Positions 10,057 through 19,933 of a stretch of 64,000 bases of DNA are shown here, in pieces. Both the position numbers and the translations under genes were made by a program. The stretch spans positions 167,024 through 231,023 of the forward strand of contig NCAT01000001.1 in assembly GCA_002255575.1 (NCBI GenBank), read 5' to 3'. Positions within the stretch are counted from its first letter, which is position 1, and every line of letters starts with the position of its first letter. The stretch is from Acidocella sp. 20-57-95. Its GTDB lineage: Bacteria; Pseudomonadota; Alphaproteobacteria; Acetobacterales; Acetobacteraceae. The notes under the pieces were generated by a model. That model was not told the DNA's origin. It was given only the letters and a program-made list of their open reading frames with translations, and searched no databases.

Positions 10057-10115
10057 CAAGTTCAGGGAGGAAACGCCAGTCACACGGCAGAATGAAGAAC
10101 CAAACTTCATTCTAG

Positions 10116-10127
10116 GCACTATAGTGC
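10116..10127. promoter_or_regulatory. perfect 12-bp palindrome containing a TATAGT box
   Basis: GCACTATAGTGC is a perfect palindrome in the AT-rich gap between RNase J and the acyltransferase. TATAGT could be a -10 element on the plus strand, and the palindrome could be an operator half-site pair. No convincing -35 hexamer lies 16-18 bases upstream, so this is weak. Confidence 0.25.
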
Positions 10128-10181
10128 AACGCACAACTTGCTTCGTCCAGCAAAAACAACCGTGCAAAAGTATAATTTTTG

Positions 10182-10229
10182 GGCGACAAATCTTTGATGG
10201 CAAATTAAAACATCTATCGCCGTTTTTTT
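10182..10229 (+). terminator. possible plus-strand intrinsic terminator
   Basis: GGCGA (10182-10186) pairs with TCGCC (10217-10221) and an inner GATG pairs with CATC. Seven T residues follow at 10223-10229. It would end a plus-strand transcript, yet no plus-strand gene is seen here. It either belongs to a small RNA or is chance in an AT-rich gap. Confidence 0.35.
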
Positions 10230-10259
10230 AATCTTAAAACAGCCTAATAAATCAGCAAT

Positions 10260-11957
10260 CTAAATTCGCATGATATGGGCTTCAACAATCGGCCGCTTGC
10301 CCATGCGTTTGCCGACTATTTTTCGCAACACTGCACGCGCCGCATCGGTATAGGCGGCTTCGTCCTTGCGCAGTGCGCTTGGTAATTCCCCAAGCAGATC
10401 AGCAAATTCTGCCTCTAGCTCCCGTTGCAGCTTAACGTCTTCATCCAGCAAACCAGGGGCCGAGACCCGCGCCTGACCCTGTACTTTGCCTTTCGAGTCG
10501 ATAATGGCACTGCCAACCACCACGCCGTTGAACAGCATCCGGCGCCGGGCAGCCATCACGCCGCCTTTCAGCGGCACCACGGCATTGCCATCCACGGCTA
10601 GCCGGCCGGTCGGCACGGAATCGATCACTTCTGGCTTGTTCGAGGACAGCGACAAAACATCGCCATTCTCGATCAAGATGGAGGTAATCCCCTCCTCTTC
10701 AGCCAAAGCTGCCTGCGCTGAGAGATGCCGCCATTCGCCATGGGTTGGCACCAAATAGCGTGGCCGGACCAGCTTATACATTTTGATCAGCTCATCGCGG
10801 GCCGGATGGCCGGAGCAATGGGTCAGCTCATCATCATCGGTGATCACGTCCACCCCGCGCCGCACCAGCGTATCCTGTACCGCGGTGATGGCTTTTTCGT
10901 TGCCGGGGATCATGCGAGATGAGAATATCGCCACATCCCCCTCCCCCAGTACAGCGTAGCGATGCGTGTCAGCCGCGATGCGCGCCATCGCCGACCGCGG
11001 TTCTCCCTGGCTGCCGGTGGCTAATATTAATAAATTCTCATCCGGGATGGAGCTTAAATCTTCTTCCGGCACGAAATCTGGCACATCGAGCAAATAGCCG
11101 GCTTCCTGGGCGGCGGCGACGTAATTCCCCAAGCTGCGGCCAATCAAGGCAACATGCCGGCCACAAGCTTCCGCCGCTGCGATCACACTCGCCACCCGAG
11201 CGATGTTGCTGGCAAAACAAGTAACCGCAATGCGCCCTGGCATGTCGCCAATCAGTGCCTTTAGGCTCTTGCGCACATCAAGCTCGGAGCCGGAATGGCC
11301 GTCCACCATGGCGTTGGTGGAATCGATCACTATTGCCAGCACGCCCTTGTCGCCTAGCGCTTTCAGGGTCGCTTCATCGGTAGAAGCGCCCACCACCGGG
11401 TGCGGGTCGAATTTGAAGTCACCGGTATGCAGCACCGTGCCGTATTTGGTGGAGATGGCCAGCGCCTGCGACTCCGGCGTGGAATGGGTGAGCTGAATAT
11501 ATTGCAGGCTGAAGGGGGCCAATTCAAACTGCGCACCAGGCTTAATCACATGCAGCTTCACTTCGCGCCCTAGCCCGGCTTCGTTCAGCTTGCGGCGCAA
11601 AACGGCTGCCGTGAACGGGCTGGCATAAATCGGGCAACGTAATTGCGGCCATAACCGCGCCACGCCGCCAATATGGTCCTCGTGCGCGTGGGTAATCACG
11701 AGCCCCTTCAAACGGTCTGCCCGGGCTGCAATGTAGGCTGGGTCAGCCAGCAGCAGTTCAGCTTCAGGCGCCTCCGGGCCAGCAAACCCCATGCCGCAAT
11801 CCACCGCCAGCCAATCACCGTCGCAGCCATACAGGTTGAAATTCATGCCGATTTCGCCGGTACCGCCGAGCGGGACGAACACAAATCCATCGGGGCTTTG
11901 CGCTGATGCGATCGGCGCACGATTTTTGCCCGACAATTTGCCGGAAGGGGTTGGCAT
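10260..11957 (-). CDS. rnj: ribonuclease J
   Basis: Metallo-beta-lactamase/beta-CASP nuclease of 565 aa, with 5'-3' exonuclease and endonuclease activity in RNA processing. The metal-binding motif HAHEDHIGG spans His90, His92, Asp94 and His95. VPLGGTGEIGMN near residue 29 is the usual N-terminal signature of RNase J, and TGSQGEPRSAMARIA the beta-CASP region. HCSGHPARDELIKMYKLV and PTHGEWRHL complete the active site. Full length for the family. It follows coaX after 71 bp on the same strand and is followed by a terminator. RNase J downstream of nuo-birA-coaX is a common alphaproteobacterial order. Confidence 0.93.
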   Translation of the reverse strand: MPTPSGKLSGKNRAPIASAQSPDGFVFVPLGGTGEIGMNFNLYGCDGDWLAVDCGMGFAGPEAPEAELLLADPAYIAARADRLKGLVITHAHEDHIGGVARLWPQLRCPIYASPFTAAVLRRKLNEAGLGREVKLHVIKPGAQFELAPFSLQYIQLTHSTPESQALAISTKYGTVLHTGDFKFDPHPVVGASTDEATLKALGDKGVLAIVIDSTNAMVDGHSGSELDVRKSLKALIGDMPGRIAVTCFASNIARVASVIAAAEACGRHVALIGRSLGNYVAAAQEAGYLLDVPDFVPEEDLSSIPDENLLILATGSQGEPRSAMARIAADTHRYAVLGEGDVAIFSSRMIPGNEKAITAVQDTLVRRGVDVITDDDELTHCSGHPARDELIKMYKLVRPRYLVPTHGEWRHLSAQAALAEEEGITSILIENGDVLSLSSNKPEVIDSVPTGRLAVDGNAVVPLKGGVMAARRRMLFNGVVVGSAIIDSKGKVQGQARVSAPGLLDEDVKLQRELEAEFADLLGELPSALRKDEAAYTDAARAVLRKIVGKRMGKRPIVEAHIMRI

Positions 11958-12028
11958 TATAACGACTACTCCTGAAAAATTCTTCTTTAGTACCTTTAGA
12001 TGGGACAGGCTAGGATAACCACCAACGT

Positions 12029-12838
12029 CTATTCCACATCAACAAACTGCGTGCGGTCGCGCGGTAATGGCGGCGGCTGGTTGCGCAACGAGAGCATCCG
12101 CAGCCCATCCAACGTCAGATCCGGGTCAATGACACTCAGCTTGGTAGTGCCTTCCGCAAACAAAGGTGCCAGCCCACCCGTGCCAATCGCCTTTAATGGC
12201 TTGCCGAACTCACCGGCGATGCGGACCAGCAAACCTTCAATCAGCCCAATATAGCCCCAGTAAATGCCCGAGCGCATGGCCGGAATGGTGGAGCGCCCAA
12301 TGACCGATTGCGGCCGACCAATGCCGATGCGCGGCAGCCGGGCAGCCGCCTTGTGCAGCGCCTCAATAGACAGGTTAATTCCCGGCGCGATAACGCCGCC
12401 CAGATAGGCGCCGTCATGGTCCACCACATCGAAGGTTGTGGCGGTACCAAAATCCACCACGATCAACGGTCCCCCGTACTTCTGGTGCGCGGCGAGCGCG
12501 TTCAGTAAGCGGTCAGCACCCACCTCATCAGGTGTGTCGATCCTGATTTCAAAACCCCAATCAAGCGCTGCGGTGGCAACCAGCGGCTCGACATCAAACC
12601 AATCCCGGCACAGCCGCCGCAAATGATAGCGCGCCGCCGGAACCACGGTGCCAATCACAGCGCCCGTGACATCACCTACCTTGATGCCATTGCGGCTCAG
12701 CAAGGCTTCAAGCCAGACGCCATATTCGTCGGAGGTGCGCTGCGAGGACGTGGCCAACCGCCAGGTACCGCGCCAGCCGGTGCCGTCATGCACGGCGAAT
12801 ACTATATTGGTATTGCCCGCGTCGATCACCAGCAACAT
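12029..12838 (-). CDS. coaX: type III pantothenate kinase
   Basis: Enzyme of 269 aa phosphorylating pantothenate, the first step of coenzyme A synthesis. The start ATG at 12838 gives [14 protein letters not shown], where DAGNTN is the phosphate-binding motif of the ASKHA fold. A longer frame begins at 12910, but its extra N-terminus lies in birA and matches nothing in the family. [16 protein letters not shown] and [14 protein letters not shown] are conserved catalytic and substrate segments. It starts two bases after the birA stop, with G-rich sequence in the birA tail that can serve as ribosome site, so the pair is coupled. Confidence 0.93.
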   Translation of the reverse strand: MLLVIDAGNTNIVFAVHDGTGWRGTWRLATSSQRTSDEYGVWLEALLSRNGIKVGDVTGAVIGTVVPAARYHLRRLCRDWFDVEPLVATAALDWGFEIRIDTPDEVGADRLLNALAAHQKYGGPLIVVDFGTATTFDVVDHDGAYLGGVIAPGINLSIEALHKAAARLPRIGIGRPQSVIGRSTIPAMRSGIYWGYIGLIEGLLVRIAGEFGKPLKAIGTGGLAPLFAEGTTKLSVIDPDLTLDGLRMLSLRNQPPPLPRDRTQFVDVE

Positions 12839-12840
12839 GG

Positions 12841-13581
12841 TTAGCCCGCCCCCTGCCCTTCGAGCCATATGTCGCCCGTTTGGAGTGTTTCGATACGATT
12901 TTCGACGCACAACTGCAACGCACCCTCTGCTGTGAGTCCCGCGAATGTGCCGGAGAGGTTGCGGTTACCCGTGATCACAAGCGGCGAGCCCACCGGATGC
13001 GCGGCGGCGAGCCAGGCACTCTGGATGGCAGGCAACCCGCCTTCATGGAGAACCGCCAAATACTGCGATAGTGCCTCCAACACGGCCTGCGCGGCCTGAT
13101 ACGGGGGAACGCAAACGCCATAATCTGCAAGGCACGTAGTTTTGCGCCCGGCAACCTGCGGCGCCTCGGCAAGGTTAAGGCCAATCCCGATCACCAGCCA
13201 ATCGATCCTGCCTTCGAGCGGCGATGCATCGATCAGCACGCCCGCCAGTTTCGCGCCCATCATCAGCACGTCATTCGGCCATTTCAGCATGGGGGCTGGG
13301 GCTGGGCCTGGCAACAGGCTGCGAACGGCCTTGGCTAACGCTAGTCCGGCCAGCAGCGGAAACGCGCCAATGCTGGAAACTGGGCCCTCCGGCCTGAGCA
13401 ACACCGAAAGATACAAATTACCGCCGGTTGATACCCATTGCCGCCCACGGCTGCCACGCCCGGCTGTTTGCTGGTCGGCGAGTACCGCCAGCCCAGCCGC
13501 TTCACCCTGCCGCGCCCGCTCAGCACAATAAGTAGATGTTGAATCGAGCGTGGCGAAATGCTCAAGCCGCCATGTCAGCAA
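12841..13581 (-). CDS. birA: biotin--[acetyl-CoA-carboxylase] ligase
   Basis: Monofunctional biotin protein ligase of 246 aa that attaches biotin to carboxylase carrier domains. DSTSTYC near residue 13 and [11 protein letters not shown] near residue 41 form the biotinyl-AMP site, and KWPNDVLM and GIGLNL are also typical. There is no N-terminal helix-turn-helix, so it is not a repressor like E. coli BirA. The TTG start follows the nuoN stop by seven bases, and a GGGATGAG stretch overlapping that stop may be the ribosome site. Cotranscription with nuo and coaX is likely. Confidence 0.92.
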   Translation of the reverse strand: MLTWRLEHFATLDSTSTYCAERARQGEAAGLAVLADQQTAGRGSRGRQWVSTGGNLYLSVLLRPEGPVSSIGAFPLLAGLALAKAVRSLLPGPAPAPMLKWPNDVLMMGAKLAGVLIDASPLEGRIDWLVIGIGLNLAEAPQVAGRKTTCLADYGVCVPPYQAAQAVLEALSQYLAVLHEGGLPAIQSAWLAAAHPVGSPLVITGNRNLSGTFAGLTAEGALQLCVENRIETLQTGDIWLEGQGAG

Positions 13582-13588
13582 AAACGGC

Positions 13589-15016
13589 TCATCCCATCAA
13601 TGCCCGCGCCGCCGCCGCCGCCGCACTCACCAATGGGCCAGGGATGAACACGAACAAGGCTGTTGCCAGCGCAGCAACGGCCATCACGAACCGGACGCTA
13701 CCGGCAGCTTTGTCGAAATCGGGGCTGCCAGCGTCGAAATACATGACCTTGATGACGCGCAGATAATAGAACGCGCCGACCACGCTGGTGAGCACACCCA
13801 CCACCGCCAGAACATCCAGACCCGCATTGATCGCCGCTGAAAACACGTAGAGTTTGCCAAAGAAACCTGAAAGCGGCGGAATGCCAGCCATCGACCACAT
13901 CAGCACCGCGAGTGCCAGCGCATAGGCGGGGCTTTGGGTCGAAAGCCCGGCGAGATCGGCGATGGTTTCCACCGCCTGCCCCTTGCGGCGCATGGCCAGA
14001 ATGCAGGCGAATACGCCGAAGGACATTACCACATAGACCGACATGTAAATCAGCGTGGCCTGCACACCGGCCGCCGTACCGGCAGCCAAACCGATCAGCG
14101 CGTAGCCCATATGGCCGATCGAGGAGTAGGCCATCAGGCGTTTGATATTGCTCTGGCCAATCGCGGCAAGCGCACCAAGCAGCATGGAAATGACGCTAAG
14201 AATTTCAATCAACATCTGCCACTGGCTGAGCAAATGCCCGAACGGCCCGACCATCACCGAAACCAGCAGCGCCATCGCTGCCACTTTCGGCGCGGTACCA
14301 AACAAAGCGGTTACCGGGGTGGGCGCGCCTTCATACACATCTGGCGTCCACATATGAAAAGGGGCGGCGGAGATTTTGAAAGCGATGCCAACCAGCACGA
14401 ACACAACACCAATCACGGTGCCATAACCCGCCGCCTGACCAGTGCTGAATTGCTGGGCCAAGCTTGCGAAGTTGGTGGTGCCCGCAAACCCATAAACCAA
14501 CGAAATGCCGTAAATCAGCAGTCCTGACGCCAAAGCCCCCAGCACGAAATACTTTAGACCAGCCTCGGTCGAGCGCAGCGAATCGCGCGCAAAAGCCGCA
14601 CAAATATACAAAGCCAGCGACTGTAACTCGAAGCCCAGATACAACGTCATCATGTCAGCAGCTGAGATCATCACGATCATTCCCAGCACCGCCAACACCA
14701 CCAGCACCGGAAATTCAAACCGCGCAATATCTTCGCGCTGGTTATAATCGAGCGACAAAATCAACGCAGCCGAGGCGCCCAGCAACACCAACACATCGGC
14801 AAAGCGGGTGAAATTGCTGGTGATCAGCAGACCATCATAAATCGTCCCGCTTGGCGCGGCCAGCACCAACAAAGCCGTCACCACAAACAATGCGATTGAT
14901 GCCAGGCTGCAATGAACGAACTGATTAGACTTCGATAATACGCCCGCCAGTAACAGCACCATGCCGCCCAGGCCGAGTGCCAATTCCGGCAGTAGAGTTG
15001 GGATGAGCGGGCTCAT
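13589..15016 (-). CDS. nuoN: NADH-quinone oxidoreductase subunit N
   Basis: Antiporter-like membrane subunit (ND2) of complex I, 475 aa with about 14 helices. It forms one of the proton channels of the membrane arm. The conserved proton-antiport domain is seen in KYFVLGALASGLLIYGISL and in KISAAPFHMWTPDVYEGAPT, which includes the conserved Lys and His-Trp region. NIKRLMAYSSIGHMGYALIG is another family hallmark. Its ATG overlaps the nuoM stop in an ATGA arrangement. It is the last of the fourteen nuo genes and birA follows directly. Confidence 0.95.
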   Translation of the reverse strand: MSPLIPTLLPELALGLGGMVLLLAGVLSKSNQFVHCSLASIALFVVTALLVLAAPSGTIYDGLLITSNFTRFADVLVLLGASAALILSLDYNQREDIARFEFPVLVVLAVLGMIVMISAADMMTLYLGFELQSLALYICAAFARDSLRSTEAGLKYFVLGALASGLLIYGISLVYGFAGTTNFASLAQQFSTGQAAGYGTVIGVVFVLVGIAFKISAAPFHMWTPDVYEGAPTPVTALFGTAPKVAAMALLVSVMVGPFGHLLSQWQMLIEILSVISMLLGALAAIGQSNIKRLMAYSSIGHMGYALIGLAAGTAAGVQATLIYMSVYVVMSFGVFACILAMRRKGQAVETIADLAGLSTQSPAYALALAVLMWSMAGIPPLSGFFGKLYVFSAAINAGLDVLAVVGVLTSVVGAFYYLRVIKVMYFDAGSPDFDKAAGSVRFVMAVAALATALFVFIPGPLVSAAAAAARALMG

Positions 15017-16545
15017 TTTATCACCATGGCGAGAGAGGCTGGCGCGGCCGGTTGTGGCAGCGTCAGGGCGGCGGTGTGCGCCTGCACCAGGGCGTTTACC
15101 GGCGCGTCAAAAATATGCGTGAAGCTAGCTGGGTAAATGCCGAGCCAGAGCACCATCACGGCAAGCGGCACCAGCATGGCGTATTCCGCTGGCCGCAAAT
15201 CCTTCAAACCATCCAAGCTGGGGCTGGTAAATTTATCAAACAACACAGCCCGCAGCATCACCAGCATATAGGCCGCACCGAGTACCATGCCGGTGGCACC
15301 CAGCAGCGACACCCAGAAATTTACCTTCATCGCGCCGACAATCACCAGGATTTCACCAACAAACCCGGAGGTACCGGGCAGGCCCATCGAGCCCAGCGCA
15401 AACAACATCAACAAGGTAGCGTAGGCCGGCATCCGCACCGCAAGCCCACCCAGACGCGACAGTGCCAGCCCCTCACCGCGCGCCAGCAACACGCCCGCAC
15501 AAATGAACAACCCGGCAATGATCACACCGTGCGAGAGCATCTGGAACAAAGCGCCTTCAATACCTTCAACGGTAAAAGTGAAAATGCCGATGATAATCAC
15601 ACCCATATGCGCGACCGATGAATAGGCAATCAGCCGCTTCATATCAGTCTGCGCCAGCGCCACGAGCGAGACATAAATCACCGCCACCACGCCGAACGTA
15701 AACATCAAAGGTGCAGCCACAGCACTCGCATGCGGTAGCATTGGCACCGTGAAGCGTAGGAACCCATAGGCGCCCATTTTAGAGAGCACTGCCGCCAGCA
15801 TAATGGTGCCCGGCAAGGGCGCCTCACCATAGGCATCCGGTAGCCAGGTATGCAGTGGCCAGACCGCCGCCTTTACACCAAATGACGCCAGGAACGCGAT
15901 GAACAGCCAGGTCTGCGCCTGTGGCGGGATCGGCGTGCGCAGCAGCGTTACAATATCAGTGGTGCCGGCATTGCGCCACATCCACACCAGCGCCAGCAGC
16001 ATCAGGACCGAACCTGTTAGCGTAAAAAGAAAGAACTTCACCGCTGCGAAAATACGCTTCTCCCCGCCCCAGACACCGATGATGAGATACATCGGCAGCA
16101 GCACGGCTTCGAAGAATATATAGAACACCACAAAATCCAGCGCGCAGAACATGCCGATGGTCATGGTTTCCAGCAGCAAAAACGCGATCATAAATTCGCG
16201 GACGCGTTTGGTGATTGACCAACTCGCGATAATGGCAATCGGTGTGATGAAAGCGGTTAACAGCACCAGGAACAGGCTGATACCATCAACACCCATCCGG
16301 TACTGTACATCAAGGCCACTCAGCCACGTGGATGTTTCAATAAACTGGAATCCCGCAACCGCGGGATCAAACGAGATCCACAAATATACCGACAATGCCA
16401 GCACAATCAGGCTGGTCCATAGGGCCGCCCAGCGCACATTGCGTGCTACGGAAGCCTCGTCACCACGCACGCTGGCGATAAATAACACACCCGCCAGCGG
16501 CAGGAAGGTGATGAGCGAGAGAATGGGGAAACTTAGCGAATTCAT
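15013..16545 (-). CDS. nuoM: NADH-quinone oxidoreductase subunit M
   Basis: Antiporter-like membrane subunit (ND4) of complex I, 510 aa, with about 14 membrane helices. The motifs YRMGVDGISLFLVLLTAF, WPLHTWLPDAYGEAP and DMKRLIAYSSVAHMG are all conserved in NuoM. They include the Lys and Glu residues thought to carry protons. The C-terminal overlap of four bases with nuoN indicates coupled translation. Full family length and no sign of damage. Confidence 0.95.
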   Translation of the reverse strand: MNSLSFPILSLITFLPLAGVLFIASVRGDEASVARNVRWAALWTSLIVLALSVYLWISFDPAVAGFQFIETSTWLSGLDVQYRMGVDGISLFLVLLTAFITPIAIIASWSITKRVREFMIAFLLLETMTIGMFCALDFVVFYIFFEAVLLPMYLIIGVWGGEKRIFAAVKFFLFTLTGSVLMLLALVWMWRNAGTTDIVTLLRTPIPPQAQTWLFIAFLASFGVKAAVWPLHTWLPDAYGEAPLPGTIMLAAVLSKMGAYGFLRFTVPMLPHASAVAAPLMFTFGVVAVIYVSLVALAQTDMKRLIAYSSVAHMGVIIIGIFTFTVEGIEGALFQMLSHGVIIAGLFICAGVLLARGEGLALSRLGGLAVRMPAYATLLMLFALGSMGLPGTSGFVGEILVIVGAMKVNFWVSLLGATGMVLGAAYMLVMLRAVLFDKFTSPSLDGLKDLRPAEYAMLVPLAVMVLWLGIYPASFTHIFDAPVNALVQAHTAALTLPQPAAPASLAMVIK

Positions 16546-16546
16546 C

Positions 16547-18472
16547 TCAACGCACCCACAAGAAGATACTTAAGAAGACCAACAGCCCGACCAACATGAC
16601 GAAGGCGTACAGCGCGATCGACCCGGTTTGCAGCTTCACGGTTTGCGAAGACGCATCGGTAGTCAGTGATGCAAGACCGCTTGGCACACCGTCGATCATC
16701 TGCTCATCACCCACATGCCAGATGAATTTTGCCAGTCGCAAAGTCGGCTTCACCAAAATGGCATCGTAGATTTCATCGAAGTACCATTTATGGAGGAGGA
16801 ACTGATAAATCACCGCAAAGCGTGTGGCGAAGATTGAGGGCAAGCTCGGCATAAATATATAGAACAAAGCAGCCACGCCAAACCCGCTGATGGACGCCAG
16901 CAATGGCAGCAATTCAATATATTTCGGGTCTGATTCAAAGAAATTCATCGGGCTGTTGGCCAGCACCGTAATGCTACCTTGCCAAAAATTTCCATATCCC
17001 GCGCCAATAAAGGCGTGGTCCAATACCAAGCCGGTGCCGACCGCGCCGAGTGCCAACACTGCGAGCGGTGCCAACATCACCAGCGGGCTTTCATGCACAT
17101 GATCTTGGACATCTCGCGGCGCGCGCGAGGTGCCGTGGAATGTCAGCAAAAATAGCCGAGCGATGTAAAATGAAGTTAGCGCGGCGGTGAGCGTGCCGCA
17201 CGCCCAGCCATACATGCCAACTGCGGTGTGCGATGCAAATGCCACATCCAGGATCGCATCCTTGGAATAATAGCCGGAAAACGGCGGAATGCCCGCCAGC
17301 GCCAGAGCGCCCACCAGCATCATCGCCCAGGTAAACGGAATTTTGCGCGCGAGGCCGCCCATCATGCGAATATCCTGCTCCTCAGACATCGCATGGATAA
17401 CGGAACCTGCTGCCAAGAACAGCAACGCCTTGAAGAAGGCGTGGTTGATGAGGTGGAACATCGCCACCGGATACGCACCAAGCCCTGCCGCCAGAAACAT
17501 GTAGCCCAGCTGCGAGCAGGTTGAGTAAGCGATGATCCGCTTGATATCGTTCTGTACGCAGCCAATGGTGCCTGCAAACAAGGCCGTTGACGCACCAATG
17601 ACAGTGACCATCTGCAACGCCACCGGGGCAGCATTGAGCAAAGGTGACATCCGCACCACCAAAAACACTCCGGCTGCGACCATGGTGGCAGCGTGGATCA
17701 ACGCCGACACCGGGGTTGGACCTTCCATCGCATCGGCCAGCCAGGTGTGCAGGAATAGCTGCGCCGATTTACCCATCGCGCCGATAAACAGCAAAATACC
17801 AACAACTTCGAGCGCCGGGAAAGAGGTTCCAAACAGCCGGTAATGGTCCTGCGCATGGGCCGACACGGCTGCGAAAATCTCATCAAACGAAATGGTTTTG
17901 AAAACCAAATATGTCAGCGCGATGCCGACAGCGAACCCAACATCACCCACCCGGTTGACAATAAAGGCCTTAACCGCCGCTGCATTAGCCGATGGCCGTT
18001 CATACCAATAGCCAATGAGAAGATAGGAAACCAGCCCAACCCCCTCCCAGCCGAAGAATAGCTGCAACAGGTTGTTCGCCGTTACCAACATCAACATCGC
18101 GAAGGTGAACAGTGACAAATAGGCGAAAAACCGCGGCACGGTTTTGTCGTGCGCCATGTAACCGGCGCTATACACATGAATGAGCGCTGAGACGAAGCTG
18201 ACCATGCCCACCATGACCAGCGAGAGCATATCCTGCCGCAACGTCCAGTCCGGGGTGAAGCTACCAACAGAAATCCAGGTCGCAATATGTAACGGTGGCA
18301 ACGTGGCACCACCTTGAACGGCCTGTGCAAAATCCATTACCCCCGCCGCAGCCGAGAGTCCCATAAACAAAATACTGCTGGCAATGCTCAATTGCTTGCC
18401 AAGCAACGGCCGAAACAGCCCTGATAAAACGGCACCAACCAGCGGCGCGAAAACGGCGATTGTGGTTAGCAT
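16547..18472 (-). CDS. nuoL: NADH-quinone oxidoreductase subunit L
   Basis: The largest antiporter-like subunit (ND5), 641 aa. It has the proton-translocating core plus the C-terminal lateral helix expected at about residues 520-560 and a final helix at the end (SIALYAFVMLVGLLVFLSIF). MLVTANNLLQLFFGWEGVG, LHTWLADAMEGPTPVSALIH and NDIKRIIAYSTCSQLGYMF are the conserved segments. It begins one base after the nuoK stop and ends one base before nuoM, so the membrane-arm genes are tightly packed. Confidence 0.95.
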   Translation of the reverse strand: MLTTIAVFAPLVGAVLSGLFRPLLGKQLSIASSILFMGLSAAAGVMDFAQAVQGGATLPPLHIATWISVGSFTPDWTLRQDMLSLVMVGMVSFVSALIHVYSAGYMAHDKTVPRFFAYLSLFTFAMLMLVTANNLLQLFFGWEGVGLVSYLLIGYWYERPSANAAAVKAFIVNRVGDVGFAVGIALTYLVFKTISFDEIFAAVSAHAQDHYRLFGTSFPALEVVGILLFIGAMGKSAQLFLHTWLADAMEGPTPVSALIHAATMVAAGVFLVVRMSPLLNAAPVALQMVTVIGASTALFAGTIGCVQNDIKRIIAYSTCSQLGYMFLAAGLGAYPVAMFHLINHAFFKALLFLAAGSVIHAMSEEQDIRMMGGLARKIPFTWAMMLVGALALAGIPPFSGYYSKDAILDVAFASHTAVGMYGWACGTLTAALTSFYIARLFLLTFHGTSRAPRDVQDHVHESPLVMLAPLAVLALGAVGTGLVLDHAFIGAGYGNFWQGSITVLANSPMNFFESDPKYIELLPLLASISGFGVAALFYIFMPSLPSIFATRFAVIYQFLLHKWYFDEIYDAILVKPTLRLAKFIWHVGDEQMIDGVPSGLASLTTDASSQTVKLQTGSIALYAFVMLVGLLVFLSIFLWVR

Positions 18473-18473
18473 A

Positions 18474-18782
18474 TCAACCCTTCATCAATGTCACGTCCTC
18501 GACCTCGATCGAGCCACGATTACGCGAATAAATCACCACAATGGCCAGCCCGATCGCGGACTCAGCCGCCGCCACGGTCAGCACAAACATCGTGAAAACC
18601 TGCCCCACCATGTCATGCAGTGCGCCTGAAAAAGCGACAAAATTGATGTTGGCGGCGAGCAGGATCAACTCAATCGACATCATAATCACAATGATATTCT
18701 TGCGGTTCATGAAAATACCGAACACGCCGATCACAAATAACAGCCCAGCCACCACCAGAAAATTGGAAAGAGCGACCTGCAT
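18474..18782 (-). CDS. nuoK: NADH-quinone oxidoreductase subunit K
   Basis: Small membrane subunit (ND4L), 102 aa with three helices. The conserved glutamates for proton movement are seen in [18 protein letters not shown] and in [17 protein letters not shown]. The start codon overlaps the nuoJ stop by one base. Length and spacing are typical. Confidence 0.95.
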   Translation of the reverse strand: MQVALSNFLVVAGLLFVIGVFGIFMNRKNIIVIMMSIELILLAANINFVAFSGALHDMVGQVFTMFVLTVAAAESAIGLAIVVIYSRNRGSIEVEDVTLMKG

Positions 18783-19417
18783 TAAAGCGCCTCCTCGGTT
18801 TGTGGCGGCATCACAGCGCCCTCGCCCAGCTTGGCGTTCACCATGCGCATTGTATCAGCCGGCATACGCTCATGTTGCATGGTTACATTCTGGCGCTTAC
18901 CGCGGTTGCGGTCACGCAAGGTCAGCACAATCGCGCCGATCATTGAGACCAACAAGATCGCCCCCGCCATTTGGAACAAGAATATATACTTGGTGTAGAG
19001 CAGCGAGCCGAGGGCGACCGTATTGCTCACATCACCCGGCACCGGCGAAAGCCTAGCGGCTGTCGCCCCCGGCGCCACGGTCCAGCTAATCGCCACAAAG
19101 GCAATTTCCACGAACAAAATAATACCAACCGCAAACCCAACCGGCGCGTAACGCTGCACACCTTCACGCAGAGCCACAAAATCTACGTCCAGCATCATCA
19201 CCACAAACATGAACAACACAGCGACCGCGCCGACATACACAATCACCAGCACCATCGCCAAAAACTCTGCACCTGCCATCAGGAACAAAACGGCGGCGTT
19301 GAAGAAAGCCAGGATCAGAAACAGCACCGAGTGCACCGGGTTGCGGCTGCTCACCACCATCACGGCAGAGGCCAGCAATATGGCGGAGACGATGTAAAAT
19401 ACGATATTTTCGATCAT
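18782..19417 (-). CDS. nuoJ: NADH-quinone oxidoreductase subunit J
   Basis: Membrane subunit (ND6), 211 aa with about five helices. The conserved stretch [20 protein letters not shown] contains the Tyr-rich pi-bulge helix important for coupling. The C-terminal 50 residues form a polar tail ([17 protein letters not shown] onward), somewhat longer than in E. coli (184 aa). It lies nine bases after nuoI. Confidence 0.94.
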   Translation of the reverse strand: MIENIVFYIVSAILLASAVMVVSSRNPVHSVLFLILAFFNAAVLFLMAGAEFLAMVLVIVYVGAVAVLFMFVVMMLDVDFVALREGVQRYAPVGFAVGIILFVEIAFVAISWTVAPGATAARLSPVPGDVSNTVALGSLLYTKYIFLFQMAGAILLVSMIGAIVLTLRDRNRGKRQNVTMQHERMPADTMRMVNAKLGEGAVMPPQTEEAL

Positions 19418-19426
19418 GTCTGTATC

Positions 19427-19912
19427 TTACCGGTACGGCGCATCAAGTTCGAGGCGCTTGGCGAGTTCTGGCTCCCACCGGTCACCATTTTCCAGCAATT
19501 TCGTCTTATTATACATCAGCTCTTCGCGGGTCTCGGTGGCGAACTCAAAATTCGGACCTTCGACAATCGCATCCACCGGGCAGGCTTCTTCGCATAGGCC
19601 GCAATAGATGCATTTGGTCATGTCGATATCGTAGCGTGTTGTACGGCGCGAGCCGTCAGCACGTGGCTCGGCTTCAATGGTAATCGCCTGGGCGGGACAC
19701 ACGGCTTCACAAAGCTTACACGCAATGCAACGTTCTTCGCCATTCGGGTAGCGGCGTAACGCGTGCTCACCCTTAAAGCGTGGGCTGATCGGGTTCTTCT
19801 CATAGGGATAATTCAGCGTGGCTTTGGGCTGAAAAAAGGTGCGCAAGGTCAAGGCCATGCCGGAGACCAGCTCCATCATTAACAAGCCACGTGCAGTACG
19901 GTCCAGGCGCAT
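19427..19912 (-). CDS. nuoI: NADH-quinone oxidoreductase subunit I
   Basis: Peripheral arm iron-sulfur subunit of 161 aa that carries clusters N6a and N6b next to the quinone site. Two ferredoxin motifs are complete: [16 protein letters not shown] and [16 protein letters not shown]. The N-terminus is amphipathic and probably lies on the membrane. Length matches alphaproteobacterial and mitochondrial TYKY subunits. It is 21 bp after nuoH. Confidence 0.96.
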   Translation of the reverse strand: MRLDRTARGLLMMELVSGMALTLRTFFQPKATLNYPYEKNPISPRFKGEHALRRYPNGEERCIACKLCEAVCPAQAITIEAEPRADGSRRTTRYDIDMTKCIYCGLCEEACPVDAIVEGPNFEFATETREELMYNKTKLLENGDRWEPELAKRLELDAPYR

Positions 19913-19933
19913 TATGGTGCGCTCCTTACAAAT

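Noticed and set aside
10015..10203. 62-aa open frame in the gap between RNase J and the acyltransferase
   Set aside because: Its 3' part encodes the terminator hairpin, it has no ribosome site and the composition is not protein-like.
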